A stretch of DNA of 64,000 nt, taken from contig WNYE01000006.1 of assembly GCA_021396245.1 (NCBI GenBank), forward strand, positions 372,001-436,000. The letters are read 5' to 3'. The position numbers and the translations under genes were made by a program. Positions 35,204-45,818 of the stretch are shown here, piece by piece. Source of the DNA: Sporothrix humicola (taxonomy: Eukaryota; Ascomycota; Sordariomycetes; Ophiostomatales; Ophiostomataceae). Positions within the stretch are counted from its first letter, which is position 1, and each line of letters opens with the position of its first letter. The notes beneath the pieces were generated by a model. That model did not search any database and was not told the DNA's origin. It saw nothing but the letters and a program-made list of their open reading frames with translations.

Positions 35204-36871
35204 ATGGGAAAAGAAACTGCCCTTGATACTCCCACATCCGTCGAATCTGGGCGGTTTGTCGAAGATGGGGTAAGATTATTCGATTTTTAACATAGAAACC
35301 GCATACAGACACAATTATTAACAAACACTCCCAGACATACGATAACACTCTGTCAGCCGAACATCGAGCATATCTCATCAGCCGCCATGGAACAGCCGAC
35401 CTCAAGCCCGTGCCATGCATGGACGACAACGACCCTCTGAACTGGCCAAAGATTAAGGTAAACCACCACGTCCTCATGATATAAATCGAGAATCGGATCA
35501 CTCACCACGCCTAGAAAGTAACAAACCTCTCCCTCGTGGCCTTCCACGCGATGATGGCCGCCGTCATCGCCGCGTCGATCCAGTGCGCCTTTGTCGACAT
35601 TGCGGCCGACCTGCACGTCACAGTCCAGCAGACGAGCTACCTGACGGCCGTCCTGATTGCCATTCTGGGCACTGCACCTCTCCTGTGGCAGCCGCTGAGC
35701 CATGTTTACGGGAGACGACCGATCTTTTTGGCATCCATGTTTCTGTCGGGCGTGGCTAACATTGGCTGTGCTTTGAGCCAGACGTACGGCGCAATGATGG
35801 TCTGTCGGGCACTCGTGGGCATCTTTGTGTCGCCGGCCGCGTCGATTGGCAGCGGCGTTGTGACCGAGACGTTTTTTGAAAAAGAGAGGGCCCGCTACAT
35901 GGGCATCTGGACGATTATGCTGTCGCTGGGCGTGCCTCTGGCGCCCCTCATATTTGGCTTCGTGGCTGTCCGCATCGGATACCGGTGGATCTACTGGATC
36001 CTGGCCGTGGTCAACGGCGTCCAGTTTGTCGTCTACTTTTTTCTGGGGCCGGAGACGCGGTACGTGCCGAGTGAGGTTCCTCAGCCGAAGAAGCCATACC
36101 TGTCGACCCTGCTTTCATTTCACAGGATCGACCCTACACCACTCCGGGCTGTCGACTTTATCCGCCCGCTCTTCATGGCCAAGCGGGCCTGCATCGTCAT
36201 TCCCGCCGTCACCTACGCCATGGTCCACCTCTGGGGCAGCATCCTGTGCTCCATCATGATCCCGCAGATCTTCCCGGCCCTCTTCGGCCTCAACACGCAG
36301 CAGATCGGCCTCCAGCAGATTGGGTCCATCGTGGGGACTCTGCTCGGCGAGCAGCTCGGCGGCTACTTCTCCGACCTGTGGATGTTGAGACGCGCCAGAC
36401 GCAACAACAACGCCTTCCCTCCCCCCGAATACCGTCTCTGGCTCAGCTACTTTGGCCACGCCTTCACGGTCGTCGGCGTCGTCGTCTTCCTTGTGCAAAC
36501 ACACAATGCCACGCCGCACCACTGGGACGCCACGCCCATTGTCGGCGCCGCCATCGCGTCGGCCGGCAACCAGGTCGTCACGACCGTCATGATCACGTAC
36601 GCCGTCGACTGCTACCGCCCCGAGTCGGCCAGTGTCGGCGTGTTTGTCAATTTTGTGCGGCAGACGTGGTGCTTTACGAGGCCGTTCTGGTACGTATTCA
36701 CTACAGATTTTTTTGATATCCCGCACTGACCTGTTTAGGCTCCCTCAAATTATGAAAAAGGGACTTGCTTGCAGTGTCACTGCTTCCGTAGTCATGCTGA
36801 TGTTCGTCTCTGTTCTCCCAACGATCATCCTCCAGTGGAAAGGGCACAACTGGCGGCCACAGCTAAAGTGA
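35204..36871 (+). CDS. MFS transporter (DHA-type drug/organic-acid family)
   Basis: Four exons, 35204-35269, 35335-35457, 35515-36689 and 36739-36871, give 498 aa; all introns are GT-AG of 49-65 nt and keep phase. A cytosolic N-terminus with DNDPLNWPKIK is followed by twelve hydrophobic segments. The family motif A between helices 2 and 3 is present as PLSHVYGRRPIFLAS, and the helix-5 region reads LGVPLAPLIFGFVAVRIGYRWIYW. NWPKxKK before helix 1 is typical of fungal DHA1-like members. It probably imports or exports a substrate or product of the neighbouring enzymes; direction and substrate are unknown. No damage is visible, unlike the second transporter at 47503. Confidence 0.88.
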
Positions 36872-37020
36872 ACTGGACAATGCGGATACAATACATATGC
36901 AAGCACACGTGGACAAGACCTCATAGACATATTAGAATAACGAGGCTCAACATCACAGCAAGATATCGATATCAAATAGAAGTCAACACGTTATTTCTCC
37001 AAAGTCTCCTGCCCTACCAT

Positions 37021-38223
37021 CTAATAAGGAACCAGGCCGGCCAGCTGTTTCCCACGCTCCGTCAGAACAGGCTGTTGGACCGGCCGGCGGGCAGCCTCGG
37101 CATACGTCGGGTGGTCCTCGGGCGGGAGACGGGTCTTGCCGCGCGGCGACGCCGGGTCGTGCGTCGTGCACTCTCGCTTGTCGAAAGTGTCGCGCAGCCA
37201 CGCCTTTGTCTCGTCGGGGATGCTGTCGGCCGGTTTGTAGCAGACGTCTGCCGGTGTTAGTGGACGTTTACCCAGTGTTAGTGGACGTTTTTCAACAGAT
37301 TGGGAGAGGGGGGCAACTCACATGCGGCAAACTGCGGATTGGTCGACGACGGCGGAGCGCCGTAGTGGATGGTGCGCTGGAGGTTAGCGGGTGAGTGATA
37401 TAAGATAGAACACTGGGGGTACTCACAGAATCCCACAACATAAGATCCCCTGGCTGGGCGCACACTTTGACCCAGCGGCAGCCCTTGGACTCCAGCCACG
37501 CGCACATCTCGGCGTCCACGTTCTGGTAGGCGCGCTCGTTCCAGTTGTGGCCCTCGTTTGCAAGCTTCTTGTGGTCAAAGTGCTGCCAGAGCTCGGCGTA
37601 GTACTGGCTGGACCCGTCCAGCACCATCAGGCCGCCGTCGTCGGGGCCGTTGGGCAGCAGGTTGAGGATTCCCTGGACGCAGTCAAAGGAGGTGCGCAGC
37701 GGCGACTGGTCGACGTGCGACCAGGGAGCAAACAAAGGGTCCGACTTGGGGCGCTCCTCGACGGGGAGGGAGAGGTTGAGGCCGTCTACATCGTCAGCGG
37801 GTGCGTAGCTGGAAGATGAATACAAAGACAGCACTTACCGTACGACACCATCAAGCGTTCCGTCCCCCAGATTTTCTCAAACTTGTCCACGAGCCCCGGC
37901 TCCGACTTCAAGTCCCAGACAAACTGCTCGTGGCCGATGCCGTATTTAAAGTAGAGGCCGCCGCGAATGTGCCACGGCAAATGGTCCGGCGTATGTGTCG
38001 AGCGGTCGTGGCGGTCGAACCCGAGGCCCCAACTCTCCAGCCACTCGTAGCCCTTGTCGGCATAGGCGAGCACTCTGTCTCTGGGAATGGCCTCGCGGAC
38101 GACCGTCCAGCCTTTGGCCTTGAAGTCCTGGAGCCACTGAGGCGTGTCGTCTGTAGCATTGCCTGGTTCTGGCCCCGCTGTCAGTCGAACCGTGGCCGTC
38201 TCGACGGCTGTTTGGGAGGACAT
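37021..38223 (-). CDS. Phytanoyl-CoA dioxygenase (PhyH) family Fe(II)/2-oxoglutarate oxygenase
   Basis: Exons on the minus strand, 38223-37839, 37785-37427, 37376-37322 and 37247-37021, give 341 aa. Members hydroxylate or otherwise oxidise small molecules with Fe(II), O2 and 2-oxoglutarate. The metal ligands are visible: HVD (His152, Asp154) in WSHVDQSPLRTSF and the distal His252 in DSRTIHYGAPPS. The family segment LMVSYDGLNLSLP spans the first splice junction, which supports the model. The 74-nt third intron has its branch-site region duplicated in tandem (period 21). The gene is divergent from the dehydrogenase at 39149 and shares a promoter with two CCG-N9-CGG sites. The substrate is unknown. 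Confidence 0.88.
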
Positions 38224-38592
38224 TGTGTGAGACAAGGTATTGGATGTGTTGTTGTCGTCAGAAAAATTCTTGTCGATAAGAGTCTAAATTGCTTTTGTGA
38301 TGGGCACCTATAAATATGATTCAGCGCCAGATCAGTCGAAATTGTCCTGATTGCGTGCTCTTTTATCCATTTGGGATACGATAAAAAGTACACTACGTTG
38401 ATATCATATCAGACAAATGTTGCCGCCCCACCCACATCGAGAAGCAGATTGATAACAAAACCACATGATTAGCCCAGGTAACTCACTGAAGCCATGTCAT
38501 ACCGCCCTCGCAAAGGACAAAAGAATCTCCATTACGAACATACGATCAGAGTGACCAGAGGGCTGTCAATGACCGGCCACCAAGCAGACGGG

Positions 38593-38607
38593 CCGGTATT
38601 TTGACGG
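38593..38607. promoter_or_regulatory. CCG-N9-CGG inverted repeat
   Basis: Sequence CCGGTATTTTGACGG. It closely matches the complement of the site at 46979 (CCGGTATTTCACCGG) and resembles 44359 (CCGTAATTTTACCGG). Candidate operator for a Zn2Cys6 dimer; binding is inferred. Confidence 0.5.
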
Positions 38608-38763
38608 AGTTACGGCGGAAGACGGGAGGGGGAACAAGGCCGTAGCAGCAACGCCTACAATGATCACGAGCTGGCATAACGGCCAAATTATGTCATGTTT
38701 GATCACGGCGTGTAAGAATGGTGGTAGTCGGCGATTACGGCGTAAGGCGTCCTTGAGGCGTCA

Positions 38764-38778
38764 CCGGCGAATTAGCGG
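38764..38778. promoter_or_regulatory. CCG-N9-CGG inverted repeat
   Basis: Sequence CCGGCGAATTAGCGG, second site in the same divergent promoter; its left half CCGGCGAATT recurs at 38871-38880 (complement) and 46995. Confidence 0.45.
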
Positions 38779-39148
38779 GCCGTCGCTGAAAGTTTAGCAG
38801 GTACGCTAGCAATTGGCCGTAGCGTGTAAGTCGCGGCAGTGATGTGGGGCCGCCAACAGTTAACACGGGTAATTCGCCGGTGCCGAACCCAACACCTCCG
38901 CATTTGGGGATGTAATTGACCGGCGATGAGGGGTGCTGGGAGGAAGAGATCGTTGACAAACGTCATTGCATCCTTCAGCGAAAGTGTTTTTTGTGTTTCC
39001 TCTTTTTCCTTCTAATTTAAGAAAAGAGAGCATGTGAGAGATTCCTTTTTCGTACATCATTACCCAGACACAGTCACAAAATCACCCAAAACAAACAAAG
39101 TGAACAACAACACAGCAACATACACACAACACACACTCTCTCTCCACA

Positions 39149-40126
39149 ATGGCAGTCCAGGTCAAGGTGGGCATCGTGTCGATTGGCGAGATGGGCGGCG
39201 CGATTGCCAGGCTGCTGATTGCGCACGGCTACACAGTCGTCACCAACATCACGGGACGCAGCGACTACACGCAGCGACGGGCGGCAGCCGCCAACATTGG
39301 CTGTCTGGAAAGCGACGAAGCTCTGGTGGAGCAGGCCGACTACGTCTTGTCGATTGTGCCGCCCAAAGATGCGCTGGCGACGGCCCAACGGTTTGCAAAG
39401 GCAGCGGCGTCGGCTGCCGGCAAGTCTCGGGCCCAGCCGCTGTACTACCTCGACCTCAACGCCGTCAGCCCCGGCCTCGCAAAGAAGATTGCCGCCGAGT
39501 TTGATGGTGTGGTCAAAACAGTCCGGTTTGTCGACGGCGGCATCATTGGTGGACCACCCAAGGCCCCAGAGACAGCAGACAGCAGCGTGACCGATGGCAG
39601 CTCGTGGAAACGCCCGTCGATTCCCCTGTCGGGCCCGCACAAACTCCCGGATGAGCACTTGGCGACCGTCCTCAACACGAGATACGTTGGGAGTGAGGTC
39701 GGCGCGGCCAGCGGTCTCAAGTGCTGTTTTGGCTCGATCATCAAGGGCCTCATCGCTCTGTCGCTGCAGTCGTTCAGCACGGCCCAGTCGCTGGGCGTCT
39801 ACGACGAGCTGCAGACGGCCCTCAAGCACTTCCAGCCGCACATCCAGCAGAGCACGACGCGCATGGTGACGGAGATCCCGCCCAAGGCCGGGCGCTGGGT
39901 CGAGGAGATGCACGAGATTGGGCGGTGTTTCGGCGAGGCGGGCGGCTGGAACGCGGCGAATGGAGGGGGTAGTGATGCCAATATTTACGAGCGCATTGCC
40001 GAGGTGTACCGGACGATTGCGGACGACACGCTGCTCGGTCAGGAACGGCAGGAGCATCGTGTGCGCGGGACAACGTCAGAGGATGTGGCGCAAGTGCTGT
40101 CGGAGGCTCTTCATGGGAAGATATAG
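39149..40126 (+). CDS. 6-phosphogluconate dehydrogenase-like NAD(P)-dependent dehydrogenase with DUF1932
   Basis: Single exon, 325 aa. The N-terminal Rossmann domain starts VKVGIVSIGEMGGAIARLL (residues 4-22), the GxGxxG-like signature of the 6PGDH/3-hydroxyisobutyrate dehydrogenase superfamily, with YLDLNAVSP and the FVDGGIIGGPP block that holds the substrate-binding loop. The C-terminal half, with GLKCCFGSIIKGLIALSLQS, matches what I know as DUF1932, seen in 6PGDH-like proteins of unknown substrate. It probably oxidises a hydroxy acid, or reduces the corresponding oxo acid, in the cytosol. It is divergent from the PhyH gene. No introns or defects are seen. Confidence 0.87.
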   Translation: MAVQVKVGIVSIGEMGGAIARLLIAHGYTVVTNITGRSDYTQRRAAAANIGCLESDEALVEQADYVLSIVPPKDALATAQRFAKAAASAAGKSRAQPLYYLDLNAVSPGLAKKIAAEFDGVVKTVRFVDGGIIGGPPKAPETADSSVTDGSSWKRPSIPLSGPHKLPDEHLATVLNTRYVGSEVGAASGLKCCFGSIIKGLIALSLQSFSTAQSLGVYDELQTALKHFQPHIQQSTTRMVTEIPPKAGRWVEEMHEIGRCFGEAGGWNAANGGGSDANIYERIAEVYRTIADDTLLGQERQEHRVRGTTSEDVAQVLSEALHGKI

Positions 40127-40202
40127 AGTAGATGGGTACAGAAGAGTGAATAAATATTAGACATTTTAGACATTCAAATCGACATGTTAATTATGTGCAC
40201 GG

Positions 40203-42674
40203 CTACATCCACCCTAGCTGAAGATCGAGACTGCCAGTTTTTGGCAGAGGCATGGCTGCCAGTGTTGCCTCCGTCTCGCCTGACAAGATGGGCCAGCCGT
40301 CGAAGAAATCCATAGGAAGCAGTGGCATATGGCTTGCTTGTAGAATGTCCGGTGCTGCAGTCGACTCAACAGGCTGGTTCTGTTGGTTCTGCTGGTCTTG
40401 GTTCACGACAAAGGCATTGTTTGTGTGTTCCCCGTTTGGCCATGTGTCCGTCGATGTCAAATCGTTTTGACCGTTATGCGCAGTAACAAGCATCTGCGTC
40501 AGACTGGGAAATGTGCTTTTATCTGGCACGAGGTCTGCTGTTGACTTGTCTTCTCGAGAAAAGACTGTCGTCACTGGCTGTTATGTCGGCCGGCCGCTCA
40601 TATTCAACGATGCCGCTTCTTGTGCGCTCGGCGAGTCGCCAAACAAGCTTTGGCCCATGGACTCGAGACCGGACTCGGGGTCGCGCTGGGCATGTCTTGT
40701 GAGCTGGTCGATGCGGCTGATTTGGGCTCTTAACTTCAAAGCAAGATTGGGTGCACCGACCCGGCCCTGCTCGATTTTTTCGAGAAAGTCGGCCAAGACC
40801 AGCAGGATATTGCGGACTTGCAGGTACGTCCAGGCGGATATGGGGGCTTGAATGACACTCCCAAGCACATGGCCAACATGTGCAAGGTGGTACAACTGCA
40901 TACGTTAGAACGAAACTAAATCAAATCCGTAGAGGGGAAACTCACCGAACTCGTGCTCGCCGTCTGGAAGAAGCCGGCCGAGACGGCGCCCATCTCGTCG
41001 AGCAGCTCGCTGGCAATGGCGCAGCAGACGTGCACGCTCGTCTTTTCCGTGCCGACGAGGCGCATTTTCAGGTTGTACGTCGTCAACAAGATGTAGGACG
41101 AGACAATGCCGAACCGATCCAGGTACGGATCGCCCGTGTTGGTGCGGATCGACCGAAGCGCATCCGGTAATTCCTTGTGCAGCTTCTGGACCAGGTGCAG
41201 GCTCTCGGCCAGGTAGTGCCGGGCATTGTAGACGCGCGCCAGAAATATATTGACCAGTCCGCCGGGCTCGCTGGGGGCTGTCACGCTTTTGGGCGAGTTG
41301 GAATTTGTGCGCAGAACAACATCTGCATTCTCCGATAGCCGATACACGTCCGAGCAAAAGTTGAGGCCCCGGACAAACGATACAGTGTCCGGCCGCAGCC
41401 GTATACCCGTCGCAGTAATATCCTTGTCGTCAAACACTTCCGCCGGATAGAGGACGGCCGCTTGCGACTCCCGCTGCCGCGCCACCACGCCAAAGTTGGT
41501 CGCAATGTACTGCTCCTGCTGGTACACGCCCCAGTACAGCCGCCGCCGCTCCTGCCGGTCAATCTCCGTCAGGTCGCCCGGCCAGTTGGCCTCGTTGTGG
41601 AAGCCAAACATGGCCGACAGCGTCGTGTAGTGCCCCAAGTGCACGACGGCCTTTTTGAGCTCGTTGTTCTGCAGGCAGATCGACGCCAGCAGGGCACTCG
41701 CCTTCATCGCCTGGAAAGCGTCGCCCGGTTGTGTTTGGGACAAGTCGGCCGGCATTGCTCGCACGGCCGCCTCGTAGCATCGTGTCGACATGTTTTAGCC
41801 CGACAATGACGAGGACTGAATGGAAGTTAAAGACGGAGAAATGGGCACGCCCTTGTACAGCCGGCCGGCCGTCAAGCCGCAGATGGCCATCGTTGTTGCA
41901 AACAGGCCCAGGTCCGAGCGGTACATTTGCTGGCGGATCTGTGAAGAAAATGTCGGCCAGTGGAAGTAGGGGCGGCTACGAAGGTGTTAGGATTGTCATC
42001 ACGCGATTAGTGGAGGACGACGCACATTGGATAGATGGACCGGTAAAAGACTTCGACGAGACTTTGGATGACATCGGGCGTCAACATGGTCTCGACTGCC
42101 GAGTACAGTACGGCAGCTGTCGTCTGGGACGATATGATCGTAGAGACAGCGTCTCCCTGCCCGGCCGGCGTCTGTGTCGGCGACGTAATCGACGCCCGGC
42201 TCGGAACCAGCGTCGAAGCCGGTTCATCGCCGGCAACGGTGGCAGAGAAGACGACAGACTCGCTGGCTTCGTGTTCAGCATCACGAGATTGCCGTGTGCG
42301 GGGCTGACAAGTGAAGGTCAGCAAAGTTGTAGAGGAACAGCTCAGATGTTCAACAGCACGTGGACTTACACCCCTCCGCTTGACGGGCCGGTTGTAGGTG
42401 CAGCGGTTGCCCTGATCTTCACACCGGTGGCACGTCACACCCTCGATGCCGGGTGAGCACTGGTCGTTAGTAGGCATCCATTGTAAAAGCCAATTTTATG
42501 GTGAACCTACCCGGGATGCATTCCGGTGGCAGCGATCGCATGCTCGCTGGTCTGTTAGTACTCGTGAAGTGAATCTTGGAGTGGATATTGGATATTGTCT
42601 TCACCTACTGTCGTTCGTTACCGCTTGGAGCCAGATGGACTCGACGGTGAGCCAATGTCGACTTCGTGGGCCAT
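40203..42674 (-). pseudogene. Zn2Cys6 transcription factor with two in-frame stops
   Basis: Model on the minus strand: exons 42674-42622, 42574-42511, 42459-42370, 42303-42026, 41975-40946 and 40895-40203. Exons 2-3 together encode a perfect binuclear zinc cluster, CDRC-HRNASRC-SPGIEGVTC-HRC-EDQGNRC (CX2CX6CX8CX2CX6C). Exon 5 encodes a fungal-specific regulatory domain (YFHWPTF, then RRRLYWGVYQQEQ). Two TAA codons interrupt the frame: 41795-41797, just before NMSTRCYEAAVRA, and 40581-40583, just before QPVTTVFSRED. Homologous-looking sequence continues in the same frame after each. The exon 1/exon 2 junction is also awkward: the best acceptor, ACCAG at 42558, breaks the frame, and only a weaker acceptor at 42575 keeps it. 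It may be a decaying pathway regulator, or the stops may be sequence errors or edited. Confidence 0.75.
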
Positions 42675-43155
42675 TGTGGGTGTGTGGCTATGATAATGCA
42701 ATCTGGTCGTGAAACAGATTACGATGGCATTGATGACATCGATGTGCTCTGATCCACGTCCTGCATGGCAATCCTCAATGTGGAGAAGATAGGAGGAGCA
42801 AAAGAGTGGGAAATGCGGAGTGCGGCGAAATATCACCATCCGGGGAATTACACAAGATGGCGAAGAAGCCCGGAAAAATATGCCCACTCAATGGCACCCT
42901 AGCAAGTAACGCCACAGGAGCCATGCTTTCAGATTTGCGAAGTTTTCTTTACTTTTCTATTTTCACGGTTGCTAAAGAAAATGTAATGATATTTTCATTA
43001 ACGCTTATTGGGTGTAGATTTTGATTTACTTCTGATATTAGTGTTGTTTGTTCTCCGATGAAAATTGAGCAGCAATCAAAGGCGGCCTTTGCTACTTTGT
43101 GTAAACTTGAATGTCAATTCTCTGTTCTATTGAAGTTCAAACCCCCACACCCTCC
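42675..43155. other. Promoter region of the regulator gene
   Basis: Lies between the regulator start and the end of the FAH-family gene. No CCG-N9-CGG site was found. The part after 42950 is AT-rich 3' flank. Confidence 0.5.
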
Positions 43156-44071
43156 CTACGCATCAGCCCGGAAGGTGTTCTTGATCTTGCCAATGCCCTC
43201 AATCTCAATCTCGACGACGTCGCCGTCCTTTAGGAACTTGGGACCGTCCGGCAGGAAACTGCCCACACCCGAGGGCGTGCCCGTCATGACCACAGCGCCG
43301 CGCCGCAGCGTCCGGCCCTGCGACAGGTACTGGATAATGGCCGACACATCGAAAATCAGATCGTCGACGCCCGACTCTTGGCGCTTCTCGCCATTGACAA
43401 ATGTCCGCAGCATCAGCTTGCTGGGGTCGGGGACGACGCGCGTCGACACCAGGATCGGGCCTAGCGGCGCAAACTGGTCAAACGACTTGGCGTAGTGCGA
43501 CTGGTTGCCGCCGCGCTTCTCGTCTTGCCAGAACCGGCTCGACAGGTCATTGCCCACCGTGTAGGCAAATACGTTGTCGAGGGCCGACTGGCCGGCCGGC
43601 GCGTTCTTGACCGTGTCCTTCATGAGGAAGACGAGCTCGCCCTGGAAAGTTAGGGGCGCTATCCTGACACTTAAACTACATAGCCGGGGCACTCACCTCG
43701 TAGTCAACGTCGACAGCGGCGGGGTGGATGTGGACGTCCTCGTACGGGCCCGTCATGGCTCCCGGATACTTGACAAACGTTCTTGGGTACTTGGGAAGTG
43801 CATGACCAGACTCAGCGGCGTGCTTCTTGTAGTTGAGGCCGACGCCGTAGATGAAGGGCACATCGGCCAGCGGACACAAAACTTCAGAAACAGTGGCCAT
43901 CTGCTCCGTCAGCGTCAGGCTCTCGTCAAACGCAGAGTCGCCCTTGTAGACCTGCACCGTGATGCCGACAAGCTCCTTGTCCCACGCGTGGTCCTTGGGA
44001 AGCTCGCCCAGGTGGAAGGCGCCCGATGCATCCTTGAAGCGGATCAGGCGGTCGAATCGTGCAGAGGCCAT
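43156..44071 (-). CDS. Fumarylacetoacetate hydrolase (FAH) family protein
   Basis: Exons on the minus strand, 44071-43697 and 43641-43156, give 286 aa. The superfamily includes acylpyruvate hydrolases, oxaloacetate decarboxylases and 2-keto-3-deoxy acid dehydratases or hydrolases. The fold signature is clear: VPFIYGVGLNYKKHAAE, the divalent-metal ligands in VDYEGELVFL (Glu125, Glu127; the intron falls between Glu125 and Gly126) and Asp157 in TVGNDLSSRFWQ, and GAVVMTGTPSGVG near the C-terminus. It probably cleaves a C-C bond of, or decarboxylates, a 2,4-dioxo or 2-oxo acid made by its neighbours. It is divergent from the class II aldolase at 44743 and shares with it a promoter containing a CCG-N9-CGG site. 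Confidence 0.9.
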
Positions 44072-44742
44072 CGTGGTGGTGGTGGTGAAGTCGGGTTGTG
44101 TCGAGTTGCTTTGGGATACTTCAAGTTACTTCGAGTTATCTCGTGTTCGTGAAATGTGGCCGTGCAGTCCTTCTAATATTAGGTCGCGTCACGGAAGAAA
44201 AATGTTGAATAAAAATGTTCAATTTCATCATCATTAAGAGAAGTCCTAAATTGTAAAATGAAAGCGAAATATCTTAGCTCCGGATACACTTACACTGGAT
44301 GGCAACGTGTGAGGGGATGTCGGAGCTGGTATTCCCAACTTGGGGTGCTTCGCTGGCCCCGTAATTTTACCGGCCCAAAACGTGTGCCGGGACGGGCATA
44401 CTTTCGTAATTGTCCGCAGACACGTCAAGGCAGTTAAACAATCCGGACGGCACTGGCAAACAAGACACATGATTTGATGTTGCTGCTGAACACATGTTGG
44501 CAAAATATGTCTGGGTTTTATGTTTTGATTTTGTAAACGGTGTACGTAACTGAGCTGAAGTCGGATGGTGGCACTAGTCTGTTTGGCAATCACATCGACA
44601 TAATAACCACATGAATCTTATTGACAACTGGCACGGATTATTGGTACTACTTACACGATTAGAAAAGCAGATTATCCACAACAGCCCACAGCAGTCTACA
44701 GCAGTCCACCAAAATTAATCACAATTCTCTAACATCATCACC
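44072..44742. promoter_or_regulatory. Divergent promoter, FAH-family and class II aldolase genes
   Basis: 671 bp between two genes transcribed apart. One CCG-N9-CGG inverted repeat is at 44359-44373. The right end carries short repeats of CAGCAGTC/CAGCAGCCCA type near 44680-44710 just before the aldolase start. Confidence 0.5.
44359..44373. promoter_or_regulatory. CCG-N9-CGG inverted repeat
   Basis: Sequence CCGTAATTTTACCGG, near-palindromic including the AT centre. Same triplet spacing as 38593, 38764, 46979 and 47055. Inferred Zn2Cys6 binding site. Confidence 0.5.
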
Positions 44743-45705
44743 ATGGCTCCGAGTGCTACTGTTTTGGTTGACGAGCAAGAGGCCAACATCGTCTCTGGCG
44801 CTCTGGGAAAGACGACATTGGGCAAGAGGCTGAAGATCCGGACCTACCCCAAGTTTGACACGTTGATCGAAGAACGTCTGTACCGGAAGCAGCACTTGGC
44901 CGCCGTCTTTCGCGTCTTTGCCGACCGCGGCTACGATGAGGGTGTTGCCGGCCATGTCTCCCTCCGCGATCCCATCCTGACGGATCATTTTTGTAAGTCA
45001 CGCCCACTTTACGACAACGTCCACCTCTGACCGAAGTAGGGCTCAACCCGTTGTCGATGCATTTCTCCCAGATCCGGGTCTCCGACTTGATCCTCGTCAA
45101 CGAGGACGGTGTTGTCGTCGAGGGCGACGAGCCCATCAACGCCGCCGCCTTTGCCATCCACGCCGAGATCCACAAGGCCCGCCCAGACGTCCATGCCGCC
45201 TGCCACGCCCACTCCGTGCACGGCAAGGCCTTTTCCGCATTTGGCCGCCCGCTCGACATGATCACCCAGGACGCCCTGCGTTTCTATAAGAGCCACGCCG
45301 TCTACAACCAGTTTGGCGGCGTCGTGCTCGACCGCGAGGAGGGCAAGCGGATTGCCGCGGCGCTCGGCAACGGCAAGGCCGCCATCCTCCAGAACCACGG
45401 TTTGTTCACGGTCGGGAAGAGCGTGGACGAGGCCGCGTTCTGGTTTATCAGCCTGGACAAGACGTGTCAGGCGCAGCTGCTGGTGGATGCGGCCGCGGCC
45501 GGCAGTGGGCACAAGCCCATCATTATTGACGAAGAGGAGGCGGCTTTCACGAGCAGCCAGATTGGCAGCCCCGAAAAGGGCTGGCTGTCGTTCCAGCCGT
45601 ACTATGACGAGCAGCCAGATTGGCAGCCCCGAAAAGGGCTGGCTGTCGTTCCAGCCGTACTATGACGAGCAGCTGGCCAAGACCAACGGGCACTTTTTGG
45701 GATAA
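44743..45705 (+). CDS. Class II aldolase/adducin-family protein with frame-shifting tandem duplication
   Basis: Exons 44743-44992 and from 45040; splicing joins DHF to WLNPLSMHF. The zinc-dependent fold is recognisable from GHVSLRDP, HAACHAHSVHGKAF (metal His139 and His141) and LQNHGLFTVG near residue 205. Such enzymes cleave or decarboxylate small hydroxy/oxo acids or sugar phosphates. Near the 3' end a 58-bp segment is repeated exactly in tandem (45549-45606 and 45607-45664). Because 58 is not a multiple of three, translation from the first copy runs into PDWQPRKGLAVVPAVL and stops at 45665 (291 aa). Without the second copy, the frame would end DEQLAKTNGHFLG at 45705 (285 aa). The catalytic core is upstream of the lesion, so activity may survive. 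An assembly artefact is possible. Confidence 0.85.
45549..45664 (+). repeat. Exact 58-bp tandem duplication
   Basis: Two identical copies, 45549-45606 and 45607-45664, followed by nine more matching bases (ACGAGCAGC). It sits inside the class II aldolase coding region and shifts its frame by one. Identity is complete by eye, implying a recent event or an assembly error. Confidence 0.92.
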
Positions 45706-45818
45706 TATGTGGATGAATTGGATGGATGGGTGGACGATACGTTTATTTTGGTGGTAATATATTTCAATGCAGAAGTGTTTTCAATTTACAATATGATATG
45801 TACTTGCTTTTACATGAT

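Larger units (their letters stand above)
38224..39148. promoter_or_regulatory. Divergent promoter with repeated CGG-type motifs
   Basis: This 925-bp region separates the PhyH gene and the dehydrogenase, transcribed apart. It is rich in CGG/CCG triplets. Two CCG-N9-CGG inverted repeats lie at 38593-38607 and 38764-38778, and a CGG-N9-CGG at 38866-38880. The 10-mer CCGGCGAATT occurs at 38764 and, in complement, at 38871-38880, and again in the promoter at 46995. This is consistent with multiple sites for a Zn2Cys6 regulator. Confidence 0.5.
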
